From Cololabis saira (taxonomy: Eukaryota; Chordata; Actinopteri; Beloniformes; Belonidae), in contig NC_084589.1 of the NCBI RefSeq assembly GCF_033807715.1, forward strand, positions 55,033,566-55,097,565: 64,000 bases of DNA, read 5' to 3'. This document shows, in pieces, positions 32,388 through 42,481 of this stretch (position 1 is its first letter; each line of letters starts with the position of its first letter). The notes beneath the pieces were generated by a model. That model was not told where the DNA came from. It did no database searches and saw nothing but the letters and a program-made list of their open reading frames with translations. A program made the translations under genes and the position numbers.

Positions 32388-33436
32388 GAGAACACCTCAG
32401 GACTAGAACACCTCAGGACTAGAACACCTCAGGACTAGAGAACACCTCAGGACTAGAGAACACCTCAGGACTAGAGAACACCTCAGGACTAGAGAACACC
32501 TCAGGACTAGAGAACACCTCAGGACTAGAGAACACCTCAGGACTAGAACACCTCAGGACTAGAACACCTCAGGACTAGAGAACACCTCAGGACTAGAGAA
32601 CACCTCAGGACTAGAGAACACCTCAGGACTAGAGAACACCTCAGGACTAGAGAACACCTCAGGACTAGAGAACACCTCAGGACTAGAACACCTCAGGACT
32701 AGAGAACACCTCAGGACTAGAACACCTCAGGACTAGAGAACACCTCAGGACTAGAACACCTCAGGACTAGAACACCTCAGGACTAGAGAACACCTCAGGA
32801 CTAGAACACCTCAGGACTAGAGAACACCTCAGGACTAGAGAACACCTCAGGACTAGAACACCTCAGGACTAGAGAACACCTCAGGACTAGAGAACACCTC
32901 AGGACTAGAGAACACCTCAGGACTAGAGAACACCTCAGGACTAGAGAACACCTCAGGACTAGAGAACACCTCAGGACTAGAACACCTCAGGACTAGAGAA
33001 CACCTCAGGACTAGAGAACACCTCAGGACTAGAGAACACCTCAGGACTAGAGAACACCTCAGGACTAGAGAACACCTCAGGACTAGAGAACACCTCAGGA
33101 CTAGAGAACACCTCAGGACTAGAACACCTCAGGACTAGAACACCTCAGGACTAGAGAACACCTCAGGACTAGAACACCTCAGGACTAGAGAACACCTCAG
33201 GACTAGAGAACACCTCAGGACTAGAGAACACCTCAGGACTAGAGAACACCTCAGGACTAGAACACCTCAGGACTAGAACACCTCAGGACTAGAACACCTC
33301 AGGACTAGAACACCTCAGGACTAGAGAACACCTCAGGACTAGAGAACACCTCAGGACTAGAGAACACCTCAGGACTAGAGAACACCTCAGGACTAGAGAA
33401 CACCTCAGGACTAGAGAACACCTCAGGACTAGAACA
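32388..33436. repeat. Array B7: 16/18-bp minisatellite
   Basis: About 61 units, last large B block before the zinc-finger exon. Confidence 0.97.
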
Positions 33437-34032
33437 CGTTTTTGCGTGCGTTTGTGCGTTTTGCGTGCGTTTTTGCGTGCGTTTTGCGTGCGTTTTGCGT
33501 GCGTTTTTTCGTGCGTTTTTTCGTGCCTTTTGCGTGCGTTTTTGCGTGCGTTTTTTCGTGCGTTTTTTGTACGTTTTTCGCAAAATAATGCACGTTTTGC
33601 GTGCGTTTTTTCGTGTGTTTTGCGTGCGTTTGTGCGTTTTGCGTGCGTTTTTGCGTGTGTTTTTGCGTGCGTTTTTGCGTTTTTTCGTGCGCTTTTGCGT
33701 GCGTTTTTGCGTGTGTTTTTGCGTGCGTTTTTGCGTTTTTTCATGCGCTTTTGCGTGCGTTCTTGCATTTTGCGTGCGTTCGTGCGTTTTTTGTATGTTT
33801 TTTCGTGCGTTTTTTCGTACGATTTTTCGTACGTTTTTTCGTGCGTTTTTTTGTACGTTTTTTCGTGCCGTTTTTTTGTGCATTTTTTTCTATGTTTTTT
33901 CGTACGTTTTTTCGTGCATTTTTTTGGACGTTTTTTCGTACGTTTTTTCGTATGTTTTTTTGTACGTTTTTTCGTACATTTTTCCATACGTTTTTTCGTA
34001 CGTTTTTTCGTACTAGACTAGAACACCTCAGG
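33437..34032. repeat. Array A8 and a terminal B remnant
   Basis: GCG sub-block to about 33,790, TACG sub-block to 34,011, then one B unit (CTAGAACACCTCAGG) that stops about 11 bp from the splice donor of the exon at 34,044-34,693. A CGCAAAATAATGCACG insert near 33,580 matches those in A5 and A7. Confidence 0.93.
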
Positions 34033-34043
34033 TCGTGACTCAC

Positions 34044-34693
34044 CTGTCCGTCGTCCTCGCCCCCTTCGCCGTCACCCCGTTGCTGCTGCTGCTGCTGGTG
34101 CTTCCCCAGGTGCTTCCTCAGCAGCCCCGGGCGGTTGAAGCTCTTGCCGCAGAGCGAGCAGCGGTGCAGCTGCTGGCCCGTGTGCAGCCGGACGTGGTCG
34201 CGGTACGAGGACGGCGAGCTGAAGGCCTTGGGGCAGAGGGAGCAGGGGAACAGCTTGACGTCAGCGTGGCCGTTCTCGTGGTCCAGCAGGCCGTTGCGCG
34301 AGGCGAAGCGCTTGGGGCAGCGCGCGCAGCCGAAGGGCTTCTCGCCCGTGTGCGTCCGCTCGTGCTGCACCAGGTAGCGGCGCTGCACGAAGCCGCGGCT
34401 GCAAACGGCGCAGCGGAACGGCTTCTCCGCCGCGTGCTTGAGCCGGTGGCGGCGCAGGCAGCCCGACTGGGCGTAGCGGGCGCCGCAGTCGGGGCAGCCG
34501 TACGGCTTCTCGCCCGTGTGGACGCGCTGGTGGATCAGAGCGTTGATCTTCTTGGAGAAACGCTTCCCGCAGGTGGAGCAGCCGTGGGGTTTCTGCTGGG
34601 GGGTCGTGTGACCCGGGTCTCGGTCCGACGCCGCCGCCTCCTGCTCCGTCGAGCCTCGCAGGGGTTCTGGTTCTGGACCGGCGGCCTCTTCCC
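34044..34693 (-). CDS. C2H2 zinc-finger gene, exon 2 (six fingers)
   Basis: Acceptor TCCTCCTCCAG before 34,693 and a consensus donor CAG/GTGAGT (34,043-34,038). The first two bases complete a Gly codon with the preceding exon, then an acidic stretch (EEAAGPEPEPLRG) leads into six intact C2H2 fingers: CSTC, CPDC, CAVC, CARC, CSLC, CSLC. TGEKPY/F linkers follow fingers 1 and 3. After the sixth finger comes a Gln run and an acidic tail GDGEGGEDDGQ, exiting in phase 0. The next acceptor in phase 0 on this strand is at 11,728, some 22.3 kb away across the satellites. Without splicing, the frame would run into the A8 repeat and encode only repeat peptide, so splicing is the better reading. Confidence 0.85.
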
Positions 34694-34758
34694 CTGGAGG
34701 AGGACAGACCCGTGAGACAATCTGGACCCCTCATTATGAGCTGTTGGGGTCATTTGTA

Positions 34759-35496
34759 GGCCTAGGGGTGGGCAAAAAATATCAATATGGCAATATGTCG
34801 CGATACTTTTCCAGCTGATTCAATATCGATATTCAAAATTTGAATATCGATTTTTTTTATTTTTTTTATATTTTTTATCCCTGATTTTTTCCCATCCTAT
34901 CCCCCAGTGCTCCTACCTAACAGTCCTGGGCATTACCACTCTCTACCAACCCTGGGAGTTCCTGCACTGAGCTCAGGTTTTATTTCACGTTTTATTTCAT
35001 TTTATAATTTATTTTTTATATAACACAATTGCCTGTCCTTAAAAAATGAAAAATAATGGCCAGAGGTTTATTTATTTATGGATTTATATCTATACTGACT
35101 GATCACTGTGCCTGTCCTTGGTTTTAGTTCCATCTTTCTTGTGTTTATTATCATTTGCCACATAATTAAAGCAACTCATACTAAATGTAATGTTAATTTC
35201 ATATGATGTAAATAATATGAAAAACACAAAAAAAAAAACACAAATATGTTGTAACTTTAGCTTGTATAGTTATAATAAAACATTGTTTTGACTCAGTTTG
35301 TCCTATGAATTGTCACTATAATCTGATGAACGTGCAACTTGGATTTTAAGATCCATAAAGCTTTTTACAGTTTTCAGCAAACTTTATATATCGCAATATA
35401 TCAAAAAATTTGGATATCGCAATATCTTATCGTATCGTGACTCAGATATCGTGATGTGTATTGTATCGTGAGGTCTTTGGCAATACCACCCCTATG
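34759..35496. mobile_element. MITE with AGGGGTGGGC termini (longer copy)
   Basis: Starts CCTAGGGGTGGGCAAAAAAT and ends CAATACCACCCCTAT. Flanks GTAGGCCT and GTATGCCT look like an imperfect 8-bp target duplication. Internal ATATCGATATTC and ATATCGCAATATC motifs and the right end match 12,300-12,667. No transposase. Confidence 0.8.
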
Positions 35497-35499
35497 TAT

Positions 35500-36200
35500 G
35501 CCTGTGTTGAAAAAAATCGATTTTCCGATTCTAAATCAGTTGCCATGTTAATTTGTAAAAAATCGATTCGTATGTCTAAAGATCGATTTTTTTTTGTCAT
35601 TATTACATTTCAACTTTTGGTATTTTTTTGTTTATGCCCAAAACAGGAATGTTTTGTTGGACACCAGAATAACTACTGCCATGTTTTTGCCTTTAAATAT
35701 GTTTAAATGTATGAAAACTTTAAAGTTTTCAGTTTTAATTGTATAAATTGTCTATATTTCATTACTTTATATACTGTCTTGGGGTTACATTTGTATAAAA
35801 TGCTAAAAACAAAATTCTCAAAAATTAAAAACCGAAAATGGAAAAAATTGCAGTTTGAGAAAAAAGTCGAAATGTCGAGATTAATGAAATACAATTTCAA
35901 GAAAAAAGACGAAATTTGGTGAATAAAGTGGAAGTGTCTCCTCTGGCCCATCAAATCCAGTCAGGAAAGCGACTGACAGCTAACTAGCTAACTTACATAC
36001 TTTTTTCTCGAAATTGTACTTCAACATTAAGCTAGACATTTCAACTTTTTTTTCTCGACATTTCAACTTTTTTTTCTCGACATTTCGACTTTTTTCCTTG
36101 AAGTGCACAATAAAAAAAAAATCTTCCTCCTCTAAAATATTATTTATATTTTTCTCCTGCCTGGCCCGGATAGTCTTCTGTAAAATTGTGGATGTTTGGT
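35500..36200 (+). repeat. Dispersed repeat with AAATCGATTTT and GAGAAAAAAGTC arrays
   Basis: Includes the counterpart of 1-170 and two opposed runs of the TCGAGAAAAAAGTCGAAAT unit (about 35,858-35,920 and 36,000-36,095). Short frames only. Confidence 0.6.
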
Positions 36201-36399
36201 TTGCTGGTAAATGTATTTGAGGATTGGTTACATGCATGTGTGTCGTTTTCACTCCTCTTCCACGTTTAGGACGCTCTAAAGCTGAGGTTGTTACATTTTG
36301 ATTTCCTCAAATATATTTACCAGCAAACCTTTTCCGTACAAACCAGATATGTTTTAAAGGTATTCTCCCTGATCCGGAAGAGCTAGCAAGAATTTTGAA

Positions 36400-37170
36400 A
36401 GAGGCTCCTCAAAGCCCCGCCCATTCGGTCCGAATGATACGGATTGGTCCAGGTCCAGGAAGGGAAAGAACCAATCAGATGCCTTCATTTTAAACCACGC
36501 CCCCCCGCCCTGTCCCATGCGCGCACTCGCTTCCAGTCGCCCCCGTGTCCACTTCCCACGGTCGTCCTGGGCTCACAGTGTCCCAGTGTAACCCCCTCCC
36601 TCCCCTCTGCCACGGACCCCAGTAGTTATTTCCAGAGCGGGTCGGTCCCGCTGTGTGTGCGACCGGGGAGCAGAGCCGTTAGCCGTCCGGGCTGCTGCTG
36701 CAGGACTCTCTGCCCAGCAGCAGCTCCTGCAGCAGCAGCAGCCCGCAGGGACACGTGAAGAGCCGCAGCAGCTCCGGCTCGGAAGCTGTATGGGGTCCGT
36801 GGGGATGGGGACGTAGGCTACGCCGTAGCCGTAGCTCTAGAGCCTGCAGCGCACCGCAGCGCTCCGCCAGCCGCATCGGCGCTCTCCGGGATGGAGACGC
36901 CGGTGGGCAGGATGCACGTTTGGGTGGGCACAGCCCCCCCTGCCCCCCCTAAAACCGGCCTCGCTTACAGGTGAATGAGACATGGGGTAGTTTTGCTGTA
37001 AATGTGCTGTCCAAAATGTTTAATAATCGTATGCGCGTTCGTGTTTGTGGGGGCGTGGCTTTGGACGGAGCGCTCGTGGGTGGGGGCGGGGGGGGCGGGG
37101 CTTAGAGGAGGCGCCACTTTCAAATCTTGCTAGCTCTAGGAAGTTGCATAGAATAACTTTAACGTTTGTT
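36400..37170. other. GC-rich repeat-containing stretch, no gene assigned
   Basis: Includes a CpG-rich block with CAG/CTG clusters (36,680-36,780), a TACGCCGTAGCC piece of the GCTGATTTATGG family, and the reverse copy of the 10,725-10,800 element (about 36,905-36,965). A minus-strand frame with Leu-rich peptide (36,679-36,876) has no recognised domain. Could hide a promoter or a decayed transposon; I cannot tell. Confidence 0.4.
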
Positions 37171-37258
37171 GGTTTTTATAACATCCCATAACTCCTGCAG
37201 AGCTTGAGTGTTTCTAACTGCTCTCCAGTCACTGAAGACCTGAGGGTGAAATCCTGAC

Positions 37259-37352
37259 CTTCATCACGACGGTCTCCTCCTCTTCCTCCTCCTTTTTCCT
37301 CCACCTCCTCCTTCACTCCGTTCATCTCCTGGAGGAGCTGCAGTCCCGGACC
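37259..37352 (-). CDS. C2H2 zinc-finger gene, first exon seen (acidic)
   Basis: Acceptor TTTCTGTTTCAG before 37,352; donor AAG/GTCAGG after 37,259. 94 bp, phase 0-1, encoding GPGLQLLQEMNGVKEEVEE then GGGRGGDRRDEG. The trailing G plus GG of the next exon gives Gly, so the frame joins 34,044-34,693. The only Met is at 37,325-37,323. Starting there, the seven exons total 2,286 bp (761 codons plus stop) without a frame break. Because the exon has an acceptor, at least one 5' exon lies upstream; it may be non-coding or may carry an earlier start. The donor (GTCAGG) is weaker than the others. Confidence 0.6.
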
Positions 37353-38430
37353 CTGAAACAGAAACTACACTCAGTCAGACCTCCATCTCTTCCTCCTCCT
37401 CCTCTTCTTCATCTTCTTCTTCCTCCTCCTCCTCTTCCTCATCAATACTACCACAGACAGACAGAAACGGCAGGTTCTTTACCTGGAATCTTCGTTCACA
37501 TGTGATCGATGATCCAGGTCATTGATCCTGATCCTCCTGATGGTCCCGATCAGTCACCGATCAATCAATCAATGGATGGACGGGGCGGGGGGCGTGGGTG
37601 GAGTCTCATCATCACCTCAGTGTGGTTTATTATAAACCAATCCCAGGTTATTATCCATCTCCATGATCATCTAAATCAATGAATTAATTAATTAATGAGT
37701 GAATTTATTTCAAACATGTATATAAAAAATAAAAATAACAGTAACATCTTCACATGCACATAGGTAGAAAAAGGAGTAGGAAGAAGTTTACACTTTTACC
37801 CCTTTATAACTCTATGAATTTACATTATTGCTATTATTATATCTACAAAATATCCATATAAATAAAGTCTATATAAATACTACGTAAACATGTATATTAC
37901 TACATAATTATCCATATAAGTATAATAATAATAATAATAATAATAATAAATTGTATTTATAGAGCGCATTTTCACTCAGTCTCAGTCTCAAAGCGCTTAA
38001 AATAAAGATTAGAGAAAAAAAGATAGAAAATAAAAATAAAATAGAAATAAAAAAATAAAATAAAATAAAAAAGCTAAATTAGCAAAAAAGCACAAGGACA
38101 TTCTAAAAGTATATAGAAAATATAAATATTATATCAATATATAGAAAATACAAATATTATATAAATATACACTATATAAACTACATTAATATCCCTATAA
38201 ATATATATATGTGCTACAAACATAATAAATATATAACATATATAATTATAACTATCCCTCTCAACATATAATATATTCTACATAAATATCCACATAAATA
38301 TATAATAACGAGAAAATAACGGCATAAATGAGCTTTAATCGGTGCTGAATTGAAGCCACACAGCAATAACAGCAGTTACCCGTTAAAAACAGCCATTAAA
38401 CACAAAACCGACCCAGAAATATCGGCCGGA
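37353..38430. other. Intron or 5' flank with simple repeats
   Basis: TCC-rich tracts (37,385-37,440), AT-rich sequence, an (AAT)n run at about 37,925-37,950 followed by ATTTATAGAGCGCATTTTCA, which looks like a retroposon 3' end. No coding exon recognised. Confidence 0.45.
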
Positions 38431-38570
38431 AGCTGAGCCTGGTCCGTTAGCCGCGTTAGCTCCGTTAGCCGTTAGCTCCGCTAGCTCCGCCAGGCGCCTA
38501 AACGGCGGTTAAAGCTCCGTTTCTGGACTTGCTGACCCCGATAGGAACCAGGACTCTGCCCCCCCAGGAC
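38430..38570 (-). promoter_or_regulatory. Possible CpG-rich promoter of the zinc-finger gene
   Basis: CpG-rich stretch with repeated GTTAGCTCCG upstream, in the minus sense, of the first zinc-finger exon seen. No TATA box or defined start site; offered only from position and composition. Confidence 0.3.
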
Positions 38571-38694
38571 CAGGACACCGGTTTATATCGGTTTATACCG
38601 GTTTAATGTTGGTAGAAAACAGAGAAACCTGCAGGTTTTTGGGGTTAAAGTTCATGTGGAGGACGGCGCAGGCCGCGGGCGCCGCCTGTGGCGG

Positions 38695-38862
38695 GAAAAT
38701 GGAACTACAACAACACGGAGGAGGGAGTTGGTTACCATGGAGACTAGAGGATGGAACTACAACAACATGAAGGAGGGAGTTGGTTACCATGGAGACCAGA
38801 GGATGGAACTACAACAACATGGAGGAGGAGGGAGTTGGTTACCATGGAGACCAGAAAGAGAA
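38695..38862. repeat. 58-bp minisatellite, three copies
   Basis: Unit containing GGAACTACAACAACAYGRAG and GAGTTGGTTACCATGGAGAC, three copies with small length changes. Confidence 0.9.
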
Positions 38863-38924
38863 AAAAGTTGAGAAAAAGTTCCTCCCCAGTGTTTGTTACG
38901 GGGTGATCTGCTCTCGTCTGGGTG

Positions 38925-39640
38925 TGTTTGTTAAAAGACGGGCTGCTGCATTTTGCACCAGCTGAAGACGCTAAAAGAGGATTGGGCGATGCCGACATAA
39001 AGTGCATTGCAGTAGTCCAATCTGGAGCTGACTAGAGCGTGGACAGCTCTCTCCATGTTGTCAAAGTAAAACCATTTTTGAGCCGTCACAACATTGTTGT
39101 GACGGCTCAAAAATGGTTTTACTTTGGCTAAAAGACGCAACTGATAAAAACTTGTCTTCACAACATTGTCCACTTGTTGGTCAAATTTTAAAAAGCTGTG
39201 GAAAATCACTCCCAGGTTTCTAACTTTGGGACTGAAAGATCCGGACAAAGCGCCAAAGTCAGCCGTCACGGGTCTACAAACAAAATGCACTCCGTTTTGT
39301 CCTCATTTAAATGTAAAAAGTTGTGTGCCGACCACTGCTTGATGTCAGCGATACATTCCAGCAGGAGCTTTGTGCACTAGTGGCTTCAGATAGATCTGTA
39401 GATCATCTGCATAACAATGAAATGATAAGTTATGTCTGGCTATAATGGACCCAAGTGGCAACATATATAATGAAAAAAGAAGTGGGCCTAGAATAGAACC
39501 TTGCAGGACGCCGCATGAGAGGGAGGCACAGGAGGAGCAGGAATCACCGAGCATAACAGAGAAGGTTCTATCTGACAAATATGACGTAAACCACTGGAGT
39601 ACAGTGCTGTGAAGGCCAACATAATGTTTCAGGCGTGACA
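38925..39640 (-). pseudogene. L2/Rex-like LINE, 3' part of reverse transcriptase
   Basis: Minus-strand frames 39,641-39,345 and 39,290-38,931 encode the RT core (GVLQGSILGPLLFSLYMLP, then the catalytic CYADDLQIYL) and the downstream segment (SRLDYCNALYVG), as in L2-type elements. The frames are offset and interrupted, and a 65-bp perfect palindrome splits the C-terminal part, so it is inactive. Its upstream side is replaced by the decamer array. Confidence 0.85.
39062..39126. repeat. Perfect palindrome inside the LINE
   Basis: 32-bp arms starting CAAAGTAAAACCATTTTTGA separated by a single T, with no mismatch. One arm matches expected LINE sequence context; the other appears to be an inverted duplication. 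Confidence 0.95.
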
Positions 39641-41696
39641 CTAGTAGGTGCTAGTGGGAGCTAGTTGGTGCTAGTAGGTGCTAGTGGGAGCTAGTTGGTG
39701 CTAGTAGGTGCTAGTGGGAGCTAGTGGGAGCTAGTAGGAGCTAGTAGGTGCTAGTGGGAGCTAGTTGGTACTAGTAGGTGCTAGTGGGAGCTAGTAGGTG
39801 CTAGTGGGAGCTAGTTGGTACTAGTAGGTGCTAGTGGGAGCTAGTGGGAGCTAGTTGGTACTAGTAGGTGCTAGTGGGAGCTAGTGGGAGCTAGTAGGTG
39901 CTAGTAGGTGCTAGTGGGAGCTAGTTGGTGCTAGTAGGTGCTAGTGGGAGCTAGTAGGTGCCAGTAGGTGCTAGTTGGTGCTAGTGGGAGCTAGTTGGTG
40001 CTAGTAGGTGCTAGTGGGAGCTAGTTGGTACTAGTAGGTGCTAGTGGGAGCTAGTGGGAGCTAGTAGGTGCTAGTGGGAGCTAGTAGGTGCCAGTAGGTG
40101 CTAGTAGGTGCTAGTGGGAGCTAGTTGGTGCTAGTTGGTGCTAGTGGGAGCTAGTTGGTGCAAGTAGGTGCTAGTGGGAGCTAGTTGGTGCTAGTAGGTG
40201 CTAGTGGGAGCTAGTTGGTGCTAGTAGGTGCTAGTGGGAGCTAGTAGGTGCTAGTGGGAGCTAGTAGGTGCCAGTAGGTGCTAGTAGGTGCTAGTGGGAG
40301 CTAGTTGGTGCTAGTAGGTGCCAGTAGGTGCTAGTAGGTGCTAGTGGGAGCTAGTTGGTGCTAGTAGGTGCTAGTAGGTGCTAGTGGGAGCTAGTGGGTG
40401 CTAGTGGGAGCTAGTGGGAGCTAGTAGGTGCTAGTAGGTGCCAGTAGGTGCTAGTGGGAGCTAGTTGGTGCTAGTGGGAGCTAGTTGGTGCAAGTAGGTG
40501 CTAGTGGGAGCTAGTTGGTGCAAGTAGGTGCTAGTGGGAGCTAGTGGGTGCTAGTAGGTGCTAGTGGGAGCTAGTGGGTGCTAGTAGGTGCTAGTGGGAG
40601 CTAGTGGGAGCTAGTAGGTGCTAGTAGGTGCCAGTAGGTGCTAGTAGGTGCTAGTGGGAGCTAGTTGGTGCTAGTAGGTGCTAGTAGGTGCTAGTGGGAG
40701 CTAGTTGGTGCTAGTGGGAGCTAGTGGGAGCTAGTAGGTGCTAGTGGGAGCTAGTAGGTGCCAGCAGGTGCTAGTAGGTGCTAGTGGGAGCTAGTAGGTG
40801 CCAGTGGGAGCTAGTAGGTGCCAGTAGGTGCTAGTAGGTGCTAGTGGGAGCTAGTTGGTGCTAGTAGGTGCTAGTGGGAGCTAGTTGGTGCTAGTAGGTG
40901 CTAGTGGGAGCTAGTTGGTGCTAGTGGGAGCTAGTGGGAGCTAGTGGGAGCTAGTAGGTGCTAGGGGGAGCTAGTAGGTGCCAGTAGGTACTAGTAGGTG
41001 CTAGTGGGAGCTAGTTGGTGCTAGTAGGTGCTAGTAGGTGCTAGTGGGAGCTAGTTGGTGCTAGTAGGTGCTAGTGGGAGCTAGTTGGTGCTAGTAGGTG
41101 CTAGTAGGTGCTAGTGGGAGCTAGTGGGAGCTAGTAGGTGCCAGTAGGTGCCAGTAGGTGCTAGTGGGAGCTAGTTGGTGCTAGTGGGAGCTAGTTGGTG
41201 CTAGTAGGTGCTAGTGGGAGCTAGTGGGAGCTAGTTGGTGCTAGTGGGAGCTAGTAGGTGCCAGTAGGTGCTAGTAGGTGCTAGTGGGAGCTAGTTGGTG
41301 CTAGTAGGTGCTAGTGGGAGCTAGTAGGTGCTAGTGGGAGCTAGTAGGTGCCAGTAGGTGCTAGTAGGTGCTAGTGGGAGCTAGTTGGTGCTAGTAGGTG
41401 CTAGTGGGAGCTAGTTGGTGCTTGTAGGTGCTAGTGGGAGCTAGTTGGTGCTAGTAGGTGCTAGTGGGAGCTAGTGGGAGCTAGTAGGTTCTAGTGGGAG
41501 CTAGTAGGTGCTAGTGGGAGCTAGTAGGTGCCAGTAGGTGCTAGTAGGTGCTAGTGGGAGCTAGTTGGTGCTAGTTGGTGCTAGTGGGAGCTAGTTGGTG
41601 CTAGTAGGTGCTAGTGGGAGCTAGTTGGTGCTAGTAGGTGCTAGTGGGAGCTAGTTGGTGCTAGTAGGTGCTAGTAGGAGCTAGTAGGTGCTAGTG
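39641..41696. repeat. Decamer array CTAGTNGGWG, about 205 units in perfect register
   Basis: Three main units: CTAGTGGGAG, CTAGTTGGTG and CTAGTAGGTG, with rarer CCAGTAGGTG and CTAGTTGGTA. The 10-bp phase holds for about 2 kb with no net insertion or deletion. Position 6 and position 9 covary (G with A; T or A with T). Confidence 0.97.
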
Positions 41697-41771
41697 TAAT
41701 AGCGCCATAAGCGGACCCTGAACTCTGACCTGAACACAAACAGACTGGAACCGACATGAAACCGTCAAACC

Positions 41772-41777
41772 TTTATT
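41772..41777 (-). terminator. mrps12 polyadenylation signal
   Basis: TTTATT on the plus strand is AATAAA on the mrps12 strand, about 107 bp beyond the stop codon. Suitable position for the 3' end of a short mRNA. Confidence 0.75.
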
Positions 41778-41883
41778 GAACACAGTGAATCCAACACAAA
41801 CATTGGTTGTGACCCCTGACCCCCCCCGGGTCCCCCTGACCCCCCCGGGTCCCCCCGACCCCCCCAGTCCGTCCCAAGCGTCT

Positions 41884-42305
41884 CTACTGCTTCTTCTTGA
41901 CCACGTGGGCGCAGTCGTACTTGCCCCGGACCACGGTGAGCTTGACCCCGGGCAGGTCCTGGGTGCGGCCCCCCTGCACCAGAACCACGTTGTGCTCCTG
42001 CAGGTTGTGTCCCTCCCCGGGGATGAAAACCACCGCCTCCTTCCCGTTGGACAGACGCACCCGCGCGCACTTCCTGTTGGCCGAGTTGGGCTTCTTGGGC
42101 TTGCGGATCATGGTCTTCAGGACCACGGCCTTGAGCTGGGGCCGGCCGAAGGTGGCGCCGGGGGCCCGGGGGGTCGGCCGGGGCTTCCCCTGCCGGTGCA
42201 TCTGGTTCAGGGTGGCCATGGCCCGGCACAGGGGGGGCGGGGCCACGGGGAGGGGCGGGGCTCTGGAGACGAGGGGCGTGGCCCAAGAAGAGGCTAGCTG
42301 GGATG
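41884..42305 (-). CDS. mrps12: Mitochondrial ribosomal protein S12 (uS12m), exon 2
   Basis: Encodes the conserved uS12 body of the mitochondrial small ribosomal subunit, which helps form the decoding centre. Diagnostic segments are [41 protein letters not shown] and [20 protein letters not shown], ending KKKQ at TAG (41,886-41,884). Before MATLNQ lies a 27-residue Ser/Ala/Pro/Arg-rich stretch that, with exon 1, forms the mitochondrial targeting peptide. Acceptor CTCTCTCTGCAG precedes 42,305; the leading CA completes an Ala codon with the last G of exon 1. The predicted precursor is 155 residues, somewhat longer than the mammalian form because of the presequence. Translation from the internal ATG would lack the leader and is less likely. 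Confidence 0.95.
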
Positions 42306-42481
42306 CTGCAGAGAGAGAGAGGAATCATGAGTAGGGAGGCCCCACAGTGAGGTGCAGGATACAGGAGCCAGTGCCAGTGTGGAGACTTTTTATTTACACA
42401 GAAATTTATTTTTTGTTTAAAATAATTATTCTACTAATTTTATTTATTTTTATTGCATTTGCATTTTTTATTGCATTTTTA

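Noticed and set aside
13288..33436. CRISPR-like array
   Set aside because: Repeats are directly contiguous with no variable spacers, units are 16/18 bp, and the genome is vertebrate.
13288..33436. Centromeric or telomeric satellite
   Set aside because: Unit length, lack of any known motif and position between phase-compatible exons argue for an intronic array; no direct evidence of a centromere.
12826..34012. Very long open frames (up to about 534 codons) encoding Arg/Lys-rich or Phe/Val/Ser-rich repeats
   Set aside because: They exist in several frames on both strands because the A unit is 12 bp and lacks stops. Unit-to-unit variation does not preserve amino acids and frames end in satellite B.
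36679..36876. Leu-rich minus-strand ORF in a CpG-rich block
   Set aside because: No family recognised and repeats overlap it; might be part of a transposon, not enough to call.
37480..37540. Possible extra upstream zinc-finger exon with CAG/GTAAAG donor
   Set aside because: The phase-compatible frame has a stop just upstream and no acceptor or ATG could be placed, so it is not included.
41765..42328. Pro-rich ORFs overlapping mrps12 in other frames
   Set aside because: Shadows of the conserved uS12m frame in GC-rich DNA.
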